From contig NZ_BMUY01000007.1 of assembly GCF_014650435.1 (NCBI RefSeq), positions 62,001-126,000 of the forward strand: a stretch of 64,000 nt of DNA, in the 5' to 3' direction. The notes beneath the pieces were generated by a model. It saw nothing but the letters and a program-made list of their open reading frames with translations. It ran no database searches and was not told the origin of the DNA. Made by a program: the position numbers and the translations under genes. This document shows positions 6,516 through 14,311 of this stretch, in pieces; position 1 is the stretch's first letter, and each line of letters opens with the position of its first letter. The stretch is from Streptomyces tendae (lineage in GTDB: Bacteria; Actinomycetota; Actinomycetes; Streptomycetales; Streptomycetaceae).

Positions 6516-7760
6516 ATGTCCCACGCAGCACCGGAGCCGAGCGGCGGCCGTTTGAAGGTCCTCATCTGCGGCGGTGGCGTCGCCGGCCAGGCGCTGGCCT
6601 ACTGGCTCGCCCGGGGTGGCCACGGGGTGACCGTCGTCGAGCGCTTCCCCGCCCTGCGGGCCACGGGTGCGCAGGTGGACCTGCGGGGGCGGGGCATCGA
6701 CGCCGTCGAGCGCATGGGGCTCCTCGACGCCGTCAGAAGTCGGCTCGTGGACGAGGCGGGGGTTGCCTTCGTGGACGGCCGGGGCAGGAAACGGGCGACG
6801 ATCATGGCCAACACCTCCGGCCGGGGCCGGCAGACCCTGACGTCCGAGTACGAGATCATGCGCGGCGACCTGGTGCGCATCCTCCACGAAGCGACCCGGG
6901 AGGACGTGCGCCACGTGTTCGGCACGAGCGTCGAGCGCTTCGAGCAGGACGAGAGGCGCGTCGTCGCCCACTTCTCCGACGGCTCGTCCGAGGCATTCGA
7001 CCTCCTCGTCGGCGCGGACGGGCAGGGCTCGCGCATCCGCCGGGCCGTCCTGCCGCCCGGCGCACCCGACCCGTACTGGCGGGTCGGCATCCACATGGCC
7101 TACTGGTTCGTCCCGCGCATCGCGTCGGACACCGACATCCGGGACACCTACAACGCCCCCGGCGGCCGGATGATCATGCGCAGGAGCCACAACCCGACCG
7201 AGACCCAGGTCTACTTCGTGCTGCGGGAGCGGTCCGCGGAAGCCACGGCCGTCCACCGGGAACCGGTCGAACGCCAGAAGCAGTTCTGGGCCGACAGGTT
7301 CCGCGACGCGGGATGGCAGACCGCGCGCTTCCTCGAAGGCATGCGGCACACCGAGAGCTTCTACTCCCAGGAGGTCGTGCAGGTGCGCACGGACACCTGG
7401 TCCCGGGGCCGCGTGGCCCTGGTCGGCGACGCGGCGCACTGCGCCTCCCCCTACAGCGGCATGGGAACCTCAGGCGGCCTGGTCGGCGCCTACGTCCTGG
7501 CCGGCCGGCTCAACCGGCACGGCCGCGACCTGCCCACCGCCCTGGCCGGCTACGACGCAGTGCTGCGGCCGTTCGTGGACGCCATACAGGCCGAGGTGAA
7601 ACCGCACCTCCTGCGCCTGGGCATGCCCAACAGCCAACGGGCCATCGACGCCTTCCACGCGGTCACGGCACTCGCCTGCCGCCTGCGCGTCCCCGATCTC
7701 GTCGCGCGTCACTCGAAGGACGACCGCGGGGGCCACTGGCAGCTCCCGGACATGCCGTGA
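6516..7760 (+). CDS. FAD-dependent monooxygenase resembling type 1 (soil) tetracycline destructases
   Basis: 414-aa class A flavoprotein monooxygenase, which uses FAD, NAD(P)H and O2 to hydroxylate a substrate. Rossmann start VLICGGGVAGQALAYWLARGG with VVERF (FAD adenosine site), then TGAQVDLRGRGIDAVERMG, a DG motif (VGADGQGSRIRR) and a GD motif (VALVGDAAHCASPYSGMG). The VAGxAxAYWL, DLRGRGI and WSRGRVALVGDAA...GAYVLAG blocks look like Tet(50)/Tet(56)-type enzymes, recalled from memory. ATG 6516 has AGGGGG 6 nt upstream, better than TTG-like starts further up. It is divergent from a true TetR-type repressor across two tetO-like sites, which argues for a tetracycline-like inducer. Activity on tetracycline is inferred. 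Confidence 0.85.
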   Translation: MSHAAPEPSGGRLKVLICGGGVAGQALAYWLARGGHGVTVVERFPALRATGAQVDLRGRGIDAVERMGLLDAVRSRLVDEAGVAFVDGRGRKRATIMANTSGRGRQTLTSEYEIMRGDLVRILHEATREDVRHVFGTSVERFEQDERRVVAHFSDGSSEAFDLLVGADGQGSRIRRAVLPPGAPDPYWRVGIHMAYWFVPRIASDTDIRDTYNAPGGRMIMRRSHNPTETQVYFVLRERSAEATAVHREPVERQKQFWADRFRDAGWQTARFLEGMRHTESFYSQEVVQVRTDTWSRGRVALVGDAAHCASPYSGMGTSGGLVGAYVLAGRLNRHGRDLPTALAGYDAVLRPFVDAIQAEVKPHLLRLGMPNSQRAIDAFHAVTALACRLRVPDLVARHSKDDRGGHWQLPDMP

Positions 7761-7831
7761 GCGCTCACGGGGACGTGCCATAACCTCGTGCGGGGCAACG
7801 TCGGTTGCCGGAGGTCCACACCGGGGAGGCG

Positions 7832-8674
7832 ATGGTGCTCAAAAGGGGCGGCTCGCGATGGCTCGTATGCGCGGTGGCGCTGGCCTGCTTGGCGCTGGTG
7901 GGTCCCAGCGCCCCCGGCGGTGCCCTGTCCGGCAGGTCAGTGCCCGTCGAAGCCGTCAAGGACGTCGTGCCGAACCGGGTCATGACGTGGAACCTGTGCA
8001 ACCCCTGCGACGCGAGCAACCTCGACCGGGCCGCGGAGATCGCCGCGTACGCGCCCCAGGTCATCGGCATGCAGGAGGCATGCGCACGGGACGTCGACCG
8101 GATCCGGGACTACCTGGAGGCCTTCCACGGGCTCGTCTACCACGTCGCCCACGGGTCGGTCCTGGACAACTGGAGCCGCTGCGGGGGAGCACCGTGGAAT
8201 CCGGGGGGCTTCGGCCAGGCCATCCTGTCGGCGGCACCGATCACGGACCGGGTCAACGTCGAGTATCCCGACGGCGGATCCGAGGACCGCGGCTACCTCG
8301 CGGTCACCACCGAGGTGGGCGGGCGGTCAGTCCGGGTCTTCAACACGCACCTCGCCCAGCGGCGCCAGGAGGAGTTCAGGACGGACCAGGTCCGCGTGCT
8401 CGCCAAGGAAGTCGCCCGGGACGAACGCGCCATAGTCGTCGGCGACTTCAACGCCGTACCGGAAGCCGCCGAACTCGACCCCATGTGGTCCCTGGCCACG
8501 GACACCGACCCCGAGTGCCACCCCGCGCCCGTCGGCACCTGCGAGCCGACCACGGACTGGCAGAGCAAGTTCGACTACGTCTTCCTGCGCGGCATCGCCC
8601 CCGTCGAGCACCGAGTGGTCCGCACCGAGCACTCGGACCACGACATGCTGTACGCCGACCTGGACGTGACCTGA
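7832..8674 (+). CDS. Secreted endonuclease/exonuclease/phosphatase-family protein
   Basis: 280-aa protein with an N-terminal Sec signal peptide (basic KRGGSR, hydrophobic WLVCAVALACLALVG, cleavage likely near residue 30). The remainder is a DNase I-like (EEP) fold: MTWNLC (first metal/Asn motif), GMQEACARDVDRI (catalytic Glu), VGDFNAVPEA (GDFN) and the terminal SDHDMLYADL (His). Members hydrolyse phosphodiesters of nucleic acids or phosphoinositides/sphingomyelin. Four Cys could form two disulfides outside the cell. ATG 7832 sits only 2 nt after GGAGG; the next codon, GTG 7835, has better spacing. It lies 71 bp after the monooxygenase on the same strand. Confidence 0.82.
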   Translation: MVLKRGGSRWLVCAVALACLALVGPSAPGGALSGRSVPVEAVKDVVPNRVMTWNLCNPCDASNLDRAAEIAAYAPQVIGMQEACARDVDRIRDYLEAFHGLVYHVAHGSVLDNWSRCGGAPWNPGGFGQAILSAAPITDRVNVEYPDGGSEDRGYLAVTTEVGGRSVRVFNTHLAQRRQEEFRTDQVRVLAKEVARDERAIVVGDFNAVPEAAELDPMWSLATDTDPECHPAPVGTCEPTTDWQSKFDYVFLRGIAPVEHRVVRTEHSDHDMLYADLDVT

Positions 8675-8704
8675 ACCGCCGTGGTGATGCGGGGTGATGA
8701 TGCA

Positions 8705-9847
8705 ATGTCCGGCATGGTGACCGAGGTGCGTCCGCAGGGGCGGGACGAGTTGAACACGCGTGTACGGATCGGCGCTCTCGCGCCGCTGACCCGGCCCGGC
8801 TGGCAGGAGGCGGGCCGGCACCTGCTCGCCGGGATGGAACTGGCCGCGGGCGAGGTCAACGACGCGGGCGGCATCGAGGGCAGACCCCTCGAACTGGTGG
8901 TCCGCGACACGGCGGCGGATCCGCACCTGGCCGCGGCGGCCGTGGACGAACTGGCCCGACTGGGCGTGGCCGCCCTCGCCGGGGAGTACCACAGCGTCGT
9001 CGCGCGCGCCGCCGCCACCAGGGCCGACGCCCTCGGCCTGCCCTTCCTGTGCGCGTCGGCCGTGCTCGACGAGCTCACCGAACAGCCGACGCCGTGGGTC
9101 GCGCGGCTGGCCCCGGCGCAGTCCCACGGCTGGCGCGTCTACGCGGACTTCCTCCTGGCCGCGGGCCACCGCCGCATCGTCGTCGCCGCCGAGCCGAGCG
9201 TCTACTGGGCGTCCGGCGCCCGCATCCTGCGGGACCACCTCGCGCCGCGCGGCGGCACCGTCGTCGAGGTCGACATGCGCGGGTCGACCCCCGCGACCGT
9301 GTGCGACACACTCGTCGACCGGCACGCGACCGCCCTGCTCCTGCTGGTCGGTCACCCCGAGCCCGCCGTGTCGATCGTCCGGTCCGTCCGCCGTGACCGG
9401 CGCCTGGCCGGGACCCTCATCGGTGCTCCGGCCGGGCAACCGGAGTTCGCGGCATGGGCGGCGTCGCTGGGCGAGGACGGCGCCGGGATACCGTTCCTGC
9501 GCTACCTGCCCGAGAGCCTCGGCCCACTGGGCGCACGCGTCGGCACGGCCCTGCGCGAGCGGCTGGACCAGGCGCCCTCCTTCGTCGCGTTCGAGGGCTA
9601 CGACACGGTGACGGTCCTCGCCGAGGCGCTGCGTGCGCGCGGCGCCGACCGGGCGAGCACCCCCGAGTCCTGGGCGAGCGTCTCGGTCGACGGCACGAGG
9701 GGACGCATCAACTTCTCCCGGGTGCCGGACATCGGCGTATGGCAATGGGCCTGGGCGCCGGTCCAGGTCGTCGACCGGGATCCGGCGCGACCCGGTCGCT
9801 TCCGCGTCCTGCGCACCGCCGGAGCGTCGGCCCTCCGGGGCGTGTGA
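8705..9847 (+). CDS. Periplasmic-binding-protein-like (branched-chain amino acid type) protein without signal peptide
   Basis: 380-aa protein with the type I periplasmic binding fold used by LivJ/urea/amide ABC binding proteins: VRIGALAPLTRPG, GMELAAGEVNDAGGIEGRPLELVVRDT, LARLGVAALAGEYHS, FVAFEGYDTVTVLAEALR. No signal peptide or lipobox is visible and no permease or ATPase is adjacent, so it may be a cytoplasmic ligand sensor rather than a transport component. The start is uncertain: GTG 8681, ATG 8687 and ATG 8705 are in frame; 8705 is chosen because GGGG lies 10 nt before it and it clears the previous stop. Confidence 0.72.
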   Translation: MSGMVTEVRPQGRDELNTRVRIGALAPLTRPGWQEAGRHLLAGMELAAGEVNDAGGIEGRPLELVVRDTAADPHLAAAAVDELARLGVAALAGEYHSVVARAAATRADALGLPFLCASAVLDELTEQPTPWVARLAPAQSHGWRVYADFLLAAGHRRIVVAAEPSVYWASGARILRDHLAPRGGTVVEVDMRGSTPATVCDTLVDRHATALLLLVGHPEPAVSIVRSVRRDRRLAGTLIGAPAGQPEFAAWAASLGEDGAGIPFLRYLPESLGPLGARVGTALRERLDQAPSFVAFEGYDTVTVLAEALRARGADRASTPESWASVSVDGTRGRINFSRVPDIGVWQWAWAPVQVVDRDPARPGRFRVLRTAGASALRGV

Positions 9848-9848
9848 T

Positions 9849-9866
9849 CCGCGCGGGGCCGCGCGG
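9849..9866. terminator. Bidirectional terminator hairpin
   Basis: CCGCGC, loop GGGGCC, GCGCGG begins 2 nt after the stop at 9847 and lies before the convergent stop at 9872. A pure GC stem without a U-run, placed between two convergent genes. Confidence 0.5.
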
Positions 9867-9871
9867 CCCGG

Positions 9872-10990
9872 TCAGCCGTACATCGCCGCGCGGTGGAAGG
9901 CCGCGAGCGCCTCGTCGAGGGGATGGGGCCGCGGCCGGCCCGAGGAGTCGAGTGCGTTCCACCGCTGGAGGTTCACCGCGACGGCCATGCGCCGCCGGCC
10001 GTCGGCGCTGATCACGGCCAGCGCCCCGGCGCCCCAGGTCGTGCCGCCGTGGCCCCAGAAGGTCTCCCGGCCCGGTGCTTCCATCGGGTGCAGACCGAGG
10101 CCGTACTCGATCGTCCGGCCCTCCTGGGAGACGACCGGCACGGTGCGGCGCATCTGCGCGAGCGACGACGGGCTGACGATCTCGCCGGCCAGCAGCATCC
10201 CGAAGAAGCGGTTGAGGTCCGCGACGGTGGAGGTCAGCGAGGCCGCCGGGCCCACCCACGACATGTCGTAGACGCTGTAGTCGCGCGGCGGGTCGATCAT
10301 GCCGAACCAGGACTCGTAGAGGCGCGAGTGCGGCTCGCCCAGGTACGGTCCGGTGGGCAGTTCGGTGTCCTGGAGCCCGGCGCGCTCGATGACGTCGCGG
10401 GTGATGCACCGCTCGGCGGTGGTGCCGGTGACCTCCGCCAAAAGCTGGCCCAGGAGCAGGTAGTTGGTGTTCGAGTACAGACCAGGAGTGCCGCCCGGGG
10501 TGCCCACGGCGGGCGCGGCGACTCCCAGCTCGATCAGCTCGGTGGGTTCGAACCTGGTGAAGCGGTGGTCGTCCAGGCTCTGCGGCCCGGTGTCCGCGAG
10601 GGCGGGGAACGCCTTGAGGGACGAGTAGGCGTGGGGGAGGTACTCGGCGAGTCCGCTGGTGTGGTTCAGCAGCATCCGGACGGTGACGGCCTCGCCGCGT
10701 TCGCCGGGGACCAGTCCCGGCAGGTACCGGCCGATCGGCGTGTCGAGACCGATCCGGCCCCGCTCGACCTGCCTCAGGACCGCGGCGGCGGTGAAGGTCT
10801 TGGTGATGCTGCCGACACGGTGGCGCATGTCGGCGCCGACCGGGCGGCCGGTGGCGACATCGGCGACCCCGGCGGCGCCCCGCCAGACCCGGTCGCCGTC
10901 CCGTACTTCGGCGAACAGGCCCGGCATCCCGGCGAGGTGGACGTCCTCGATGGCCGCGTTCAGTACCTCGGGGTCCAGTGAGTCACTCAC
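9872..10990 (-). CDS. Serine hydrolase of the beta-lactamase / DD-peptidase (class C-like) superfamily
   Basis: 372-aa penicillin-binding-protein-like hydrolase. Catalytic SxxK is in GSITKTFTAAAVL, the YxN-type motif in LYSNTNYLLLGQLL, and the third motif in WGHGGTTWGAG. NHTSGLAEYLP is also typical. No signal peptide, so it is probably an intracellular esterase or peptidase rather than a beta-lactamase. GTG 10990 is used because the frame upstream is low-complexity and crosses the promoter; the ribosome site (AAAGGGC) is weak. The upstream region contains repeated GTGCAA/TTGCAC motifs and a 7+3+7 palindrome that may be a regulator site. Confidence 0.85.
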   Translation of the reverse strand: MSDSLDPEVLNAAIEDVHLAGMPGLFAEVRDGDRVWRGAAGVADVATGRPVGADMRHRVGSITKTFTAAAVLRQVERGRIGLDTPIGRYLPGLVPGERGEAVTVRMLLNHTSGLAEYLPHAYSSLKAFPALADTGPQSLDDHRFTRFEPTELIELGVAAPAVGTPGGTPGLYSNTNYLLLGQLLAEVTGTTAERCITRDVIERAGLQDTELPTGPYLGEPHSRLYESWFGMIDPPRDYSVYDMSWVGPAASLTSTVADLNRFFGMLLAGEIVSPSSLAQMRRTVPVVSQEGRTIEYGLGLHPMEAPGRETFWGHGGTTWGAGALAVISADGRRRMAVAVNLQRWNALDSSGRPRPHPLDEALAAFHRAAMYG

Positions 10991-11058
10991 GACGCCGCCC
11001 TTTCCCGTGCTCTGACCAAGCTCTGCCCGTGCTCGCGGCATGCTCTTCCGCAGGCTCT

Positions 11059-11099
11059 TGCACTCATTATGCACGCGGTGCGTGCAACGGCAAGTGCAA
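11059..11099. promoter_or_regulatory. Clustered TTGCAC motifs with palindrome in serine-hydrolase promoter
   Basis: TTGCAC (11059-11064) and GTGCAA (11082-11087 and 11094-11099) are three copies of one half site. TGCACGC, GGT, GCGTGCA (11070-11086) is a perfect 7+3+7 palindrome. On the minus strand CATAAT within this block could be a -10 with TTGCCG 16 bp upstream, so a bound protein would cover the promoter of the gene at 10990. No regulator gene is adjacent. Confidence 0.45.
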
Positions 11100-11214
11100 T
11101 GCTGGGTTCGGAAGAGTCCGGGCCGCGCGGCCGCCGTGCATGCCGGCCGCGACCCCGGGTAGGACCCTCCCGCACGGGCGAACGCGAGTGCCCTGAGAGC
11201 GAGGAGTGGCGGAC

Positions 11215-11589
11215 GTGATTCGAAAGCTGCAGGCGGTCGCGCTGGACTGCGCCGACCCGGTACGGCTCGCGGAGTTCTACGCGGAGCTGCTCGGCGGGCG
11301 GGTGGTCGCCGATCCGGACGATGCCGACTGGGTCGAGGTGCACGGCTTCGAGGGGACGCCGCTGGCCTGTCAGCGTGTGGACGGCTACCGGGCGCCCGAA
11401 TGGCCCGGCCAGGACCGCCCGCAACAGCTCCACCTGGACTTCGACGTCGACGACCTCGAAGGCGAGGAGAAGCGGGCCCTCGCGCTCGGTGCGACCGTCC
11501 TGGAGCGGACGGACCAGCTCCGCCCGGACGCCAACTGGCGGGTCTACGCGGACCCGGCCGGTCATCCGTTCTGCCTCTGCCTCCACTGA
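11215..11589 (+). CDS. VOC (glyoxalase/bleomycin-resistance-like) family protein
   Basis: 124-aa vicinal-oxygen-chelate fold protein with paired beta-alpha-beta-beta-beta modules: KLQAVALDCADPVRLAEFYAELLGG, then HLDFDVDDLEGEEKRALALGATVLE and VYADPAGHPFCLCLH. This matches the Glyoxalase_6-like group, which are generally dimeric and of unknown substrate. GTG 11215 has GAGGAG 8 nt upstream; the GTG at 11206 directly abuts that site and is less likely. A stand-alone gene; it could act as an isomerase, dioxygenase or small-molecule binder. Confidence 0.85.
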   Translation: MIRKLQAVALDCADPVRLAEFYAELLGGRVVADPDDADWVEVHGFEGTPLACQRVDGYRAPEWPGQDRPQQLHLDFDVDDLEGEEKRALALGATVLERTDQLRPDANWRVYADPAGHPFCLCLH

Positions 11590-11732
11590 GCCCACCGGGC
11601 CCGGAGGCGCCCGAAAACCGGTGGAGTGGCACCGCCGCACGCCGCCAGCGTGCCGGCGAACGACTTCACCGTCACCTTGAAGCGCTGATCCCCGGGTGTC
11701 GTGTCGCGTCGTGCCGCGCCCCGCACGGGTGG

Positions 11733-11738
11733 TACAAG
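11733..11738 (+). promoter_or_regulatory. Candidate -10 for a leaderless RibD-like gene
   Basis: TACAAG ends 7 nt before the GTG at 11746, which has no Shine-Dalgarno. This spacing puts transcription start at or next to the start codon. No clear -35 is visible. Confidence 0.4.
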
Positions 11739-11745
11739 AAGCCTC

Positions 11746-12324
11746 GTGACCGCCACTTACACCTTCGACGTCTTCTCCAGTCTCGACGGCTTCGGCGCCG
11801 CCGGCGGCGACTGGACCGGCTACTGGGGCAAGCAGGGCCCCGAGCTCCTCGACCACCGCCTCGCCCTGTACGGCGAGGAGCAGCGGATGGTCTTCGGGGC
11901 CCGCACCTACCGGCTGTTCGCGCAGATGCTGGCCGACGCCACCGAGGAGGCCGAAGTGCGCGACCCCTGGGTCACCCGGATGCGCGGCCTGCCGGCCACG
12001 GTGGTGTCGACCACCCTCGAAGGGCCCCTCGACTGGCCGGAGGCGAGCGTCGCGAGCGGCGACGCCGTCGACGTCGTCGCCCGGCTCAAGGAGGAGTCCG
12101 CGGTGCCGCTGCGCTCGCACGGCAGCCTGTCGATGAACCGGGCGCTGATGGCCGCCGGCCTCGTCGACCGGGTCCAGGTCACCCTGTACCCGGTGATCAC
12201 CGGGCGGTCCGGGCTGGACCCGGTCTTCGGGGGCGCGGACGACTTCGACCTCGAGTTGATCGAGTCCCGCACGCTCGACGGCCACATCCAGGAGCTCGTC
12301 TACCGGCCCACCCTGCACGCCTGA
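11746..12324 (+). CDS. Dihydrofolate-reductase-like (RibD C-terminal) family protein
   Basis: 192-aa protein of the RibD C-terminal/DHFR-like fold, a group of probable NADPH-dependent reductases. Visible motifs are YTFDVFSSLDGFGAAGGDWTG (start of the fold), MVFGARTYRLF, VVSTTLEG, GSLSMNRALMAAGLVDRVQV and LYPVITGRSGLDPVF. The GTG at 11746 is preferred: it matches the family N-terminus, and TACAAG 7 nt upstream suggests a leaderless transcript. An in-frame GTG at 11701 adds a low-complexity extension. Substrate unknown. Confidence 0.85.
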   Translation: MTATYTFDVFSSLDGFGAAGGDWTGYWGKQGPELLDHRLALYGEEQRMVFGARTYRLFAQMLADATEEAEVRDPWVTRMRGLPATVVSTTLEGPLDWPEASVASGDAVDVVARLKEESAVPLRSHGSLSMNRALMAAGLVDRVQVTLYPVITGRSGLDPVFGGADDFDLELIESRTLDGHIQELVYRPTLHA

Positions 12325-12364
12325 ACCCCGGCCGCGCCGCCGCTCCGGCACGGCATGTCGCAGG

Positions 12365-13051
12365 TCAGGCCGCCTCGGCCGCCGCGGCCAGGACCCGGGC
12401 CAGCTCGGCAGGCTCGGAGATCATGGGCCAGTGGCCCGAGTCGATGTCCGCGAAGTCGACGCGCCGGGCCCGGGCGAGTTCCGGGACGTCGCCCCCGTCG
12501 ATCCACTTCCGCGCCTGCGCGGGCGTGAACTCGGGACACACGACCACGACCGGCACCTCGAACCGGCGCTCGTCGGTCAGCCGCACCACACCCCTGGCCA
12601 CGCCTTCCGGCACCGGAATCGCGGCCGCCGCCAGCCCGGCCCTGGCCGCCTCGTCGAGATCGGCGGCATCAGGACCCTGGAAGGGCCCCCAGCCGGGGAA
12701 GGGCATCGCCCCGTCCCTGACCTCGAAGAAGTCGGCGTACGGCTGCCCGTCCGGGGTCGGGACGCCGCCGATGAGCGCGACCTTGGCCAGCCGCTCCGGA
12801 CGCCGGTCGGCCGCCAGCCAGGCCAGTGCACAGGCCGCGGAGTGCCCCACCACCAGGGGCTTGCCGGGCGCCGCGTCCACCGCCGCCAGCACGGCGGCCA
12901 CCTGGTCGTCGAGCGTGGCGGTCACCGCTCCGTCCCCCTGTCCCGGGAGGGTGAGCGCCACCGGACGGTGGCCGAGCGACTCCAGCTCCGCCGCGACGCG
13001 GTCCCACGCGGAGCCGTCCAGCCACAGGCCGCCGATGAGCAGAATGTCCAT
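12365..13051 (-). CDS. Alpha/beta hydrolase
   Basis: 228-aa alpha/beta-hydrolase of the small esterase type. Oxyanion region LLIGGLWLDGSAWDRV, nucleophile elbow VVGHSAACALAWL (Ser), and the catalytic His in DIDSGHWPMISEP near the end. PVALTLPGQGDG resembles haloperoxidase/hydroxynitrile-lyase-like members. AAGGGAA lies about 8 nt before the ATG. It is divergent from the WYL regulator (gap 113 bp), so that regulator may control it. No signal peptide. Substrate unknown. Confidence 0.87.
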   Translation of the reverse strand: MDILLIGGLWLDGSAWDRVAAELESLGHRPVALTLPGQGDGAVTATLDDQVAAVLAAVDAAPGKPLVVGHSAACALAWLAADRRPERLAKVALIGGVPTPDGQPYADFFEVRDGAMPFPGWGPFQGPDAADLDEAARAGLAAAAIPVPEGVARGVVRLTDERRFEVPVVVVCPEFTPAQARKWIDGGDVPELARARRVDFADIDSGHWPMISEPAELARVLAAAAEAA

Positions 13052-13152
13052 GATCGGTTCCCTTCGTTGCCTGGCTTCACCGTAGAAGGAGATCCGGACG
13101 TTCCACTGCCGGTTCGTCCACCGTGATCGCTCCCGGCGTCCGCCGCGCCGAC

Positions 13153-13158
13153 TAGCCT
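13153..13158 (+). promoter_or_regulatory. Candidate -10 for leaderless WYL regulator gene
   Basis: TAGCCT ends 6 nt before the GTG at 13165, which lacks a Shine-Dalgarno. The arrangement matches streptomycete leaderless promoters; the -35 is not obvious. Confidence 0.45.
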
Positions 13159-13164
13159 GCTCCC

Positions 13165-14181
13165 GTGCCCAACGACCCCAGCCCCACCGCGCGAGCGCTG
13201 CGCACCCTGGAGATCCTCCGCACCCGCCCCACCACGACGGCCGACGAACTCGCCGAGCGGCTGGGCGTGACGGAGCGAGCGGCGCGCCGGTACGTCGGGA
13301 TCCTCAGGGAAGCTGGCATCCCGGTGGAGTCGGCCCGCGGACCGCACGGCGGATACCGGCTGGGACGCGGGACGAGACTGCCGCCCGTGCACTTCACGCA
13401 GGCCGAGGCCCTCGGCCTCGTCATGGCGGCACTCAGCGGCGGGCCGGCCGTGAGCGGCGCCGACGACCTCGTCGGGGCGGCCCTGGGCAAGGTCGTCAAG
13501 GCACTGCCGGAGACCGTCGGACGGCAGGCGGCCCTGCTGCGGGAGTACGCGTCCGCCGCCCCCGACCCCCACGCGGCCCACCCGGATCCCGCCGTCACCA
13601 GCTCCCTCGTCGAGGCCGTCGCCCACCGGCGCCGCGTGCGGCTGACGTACCGCAGCGAGTCGGGCAACACCTGGGAGGAGGAGGCGGACCCCTGGTCGCT
13701 CGTCGTCCGCCACGGGCGCTGGTACCTGCTGTGCCACTCCCACCGCGTGGACGCCGTCCGCACCTACCGGGTGGACCGGATCGGCGAGGCCCGGAGCACC
13801 GCCCGGGAATTCGACGCGCCCGCCGGCTTCGACCCGGTGGCGTTGCTGGAGGAGAACCTGGGCACCGGATGGCGGTTCGCCACCCGCGTGGTCTTCGACG
13901 CCCCGCCGGCCGAGGTCGCGCCCTGGATCCGCCCGCCCATGGGCCGGCTCGAACCCCTGGGAGACGGCTGCGTCCTGGTCGGCAGCACCCGGAACCCGGA
14001 CATGTACGCGCAGGAATGGCTCGCCCGGGTGCCGTTCGCCTTCCGTGTCGACGGCGGCGCGGAACTGCGTGCCGCGGCCGCCGCACTCGCGGCGCGCTTC
14101 ACCGCCGCGGTGCAGGACCCGCGGCCCGGCTCCGAGCAGCCGTCCACGGGGCGGACGGTCGCCGGGCCGGACGGGGGCTGA
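13165..14181 (+). CDS. WYL-domain transcriptional regulator
   Basis: 338-aa regulator with a DeoR-type winged HTH at residues ~8-60 (LRTLEILRTRPTTTADELAERLGVTERAARRYVGILREAG, GPHGGYRLG) and a WYL sensor domain at ~145-220 (RRRVRLTYRSESG, DPWSLVVRHGRWYLLCHSHRVDAVRTYRVDRI), followed by the WCX extension. WYL proteins bind nucleotides or small ligands, or respond to DNA damage. The GTG start is probably leaderless. It is divergent from the alpha/beta hydrolase gene. The C-terminal ~20 residues are low complexity. Confidence 0.88.
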   Translation: MPNDPSPTARALRTLEILRTRPTTTADELAERLGVTERAARRYVGILREAGIPVESARGPHGGYRLGRGTRLPPVHFTQAEALGLVMAALSGGPAVSGADDLVGAALGKVVKALPETVGRQAALLREYASAAPDPHAAHPDPAVTSSLVEAVAHRRRVRLTYRSESGNTWEEEADPWSLVVRHGRWYLLCHSHRVDAVRTYRVDRIGEARSTAREFDAPAGFDPVALLEENLGTGWRFATRVVFDAPPAEVAPWIRPPMGRLEPLGDGCVLVGSTRNPDMYAQEWLARVPFAFRVDGGAELRAAAAALAARFTAAVQDPRPGSEQPSTGRTVAGPDGG

Positions 14182-14311
14182 ACCGCTGGTTGCACCCGGT
14201 TGAACCTTCCCGATCGAGGCCAAGTCGGGCGACGGCGACGGAACTTCGGGACACGGCGCACTGATCTTGTCAGGCGCAGTGTGTCCGTCCCCCCTGAGGA
14301 GCCAAGCCCTG

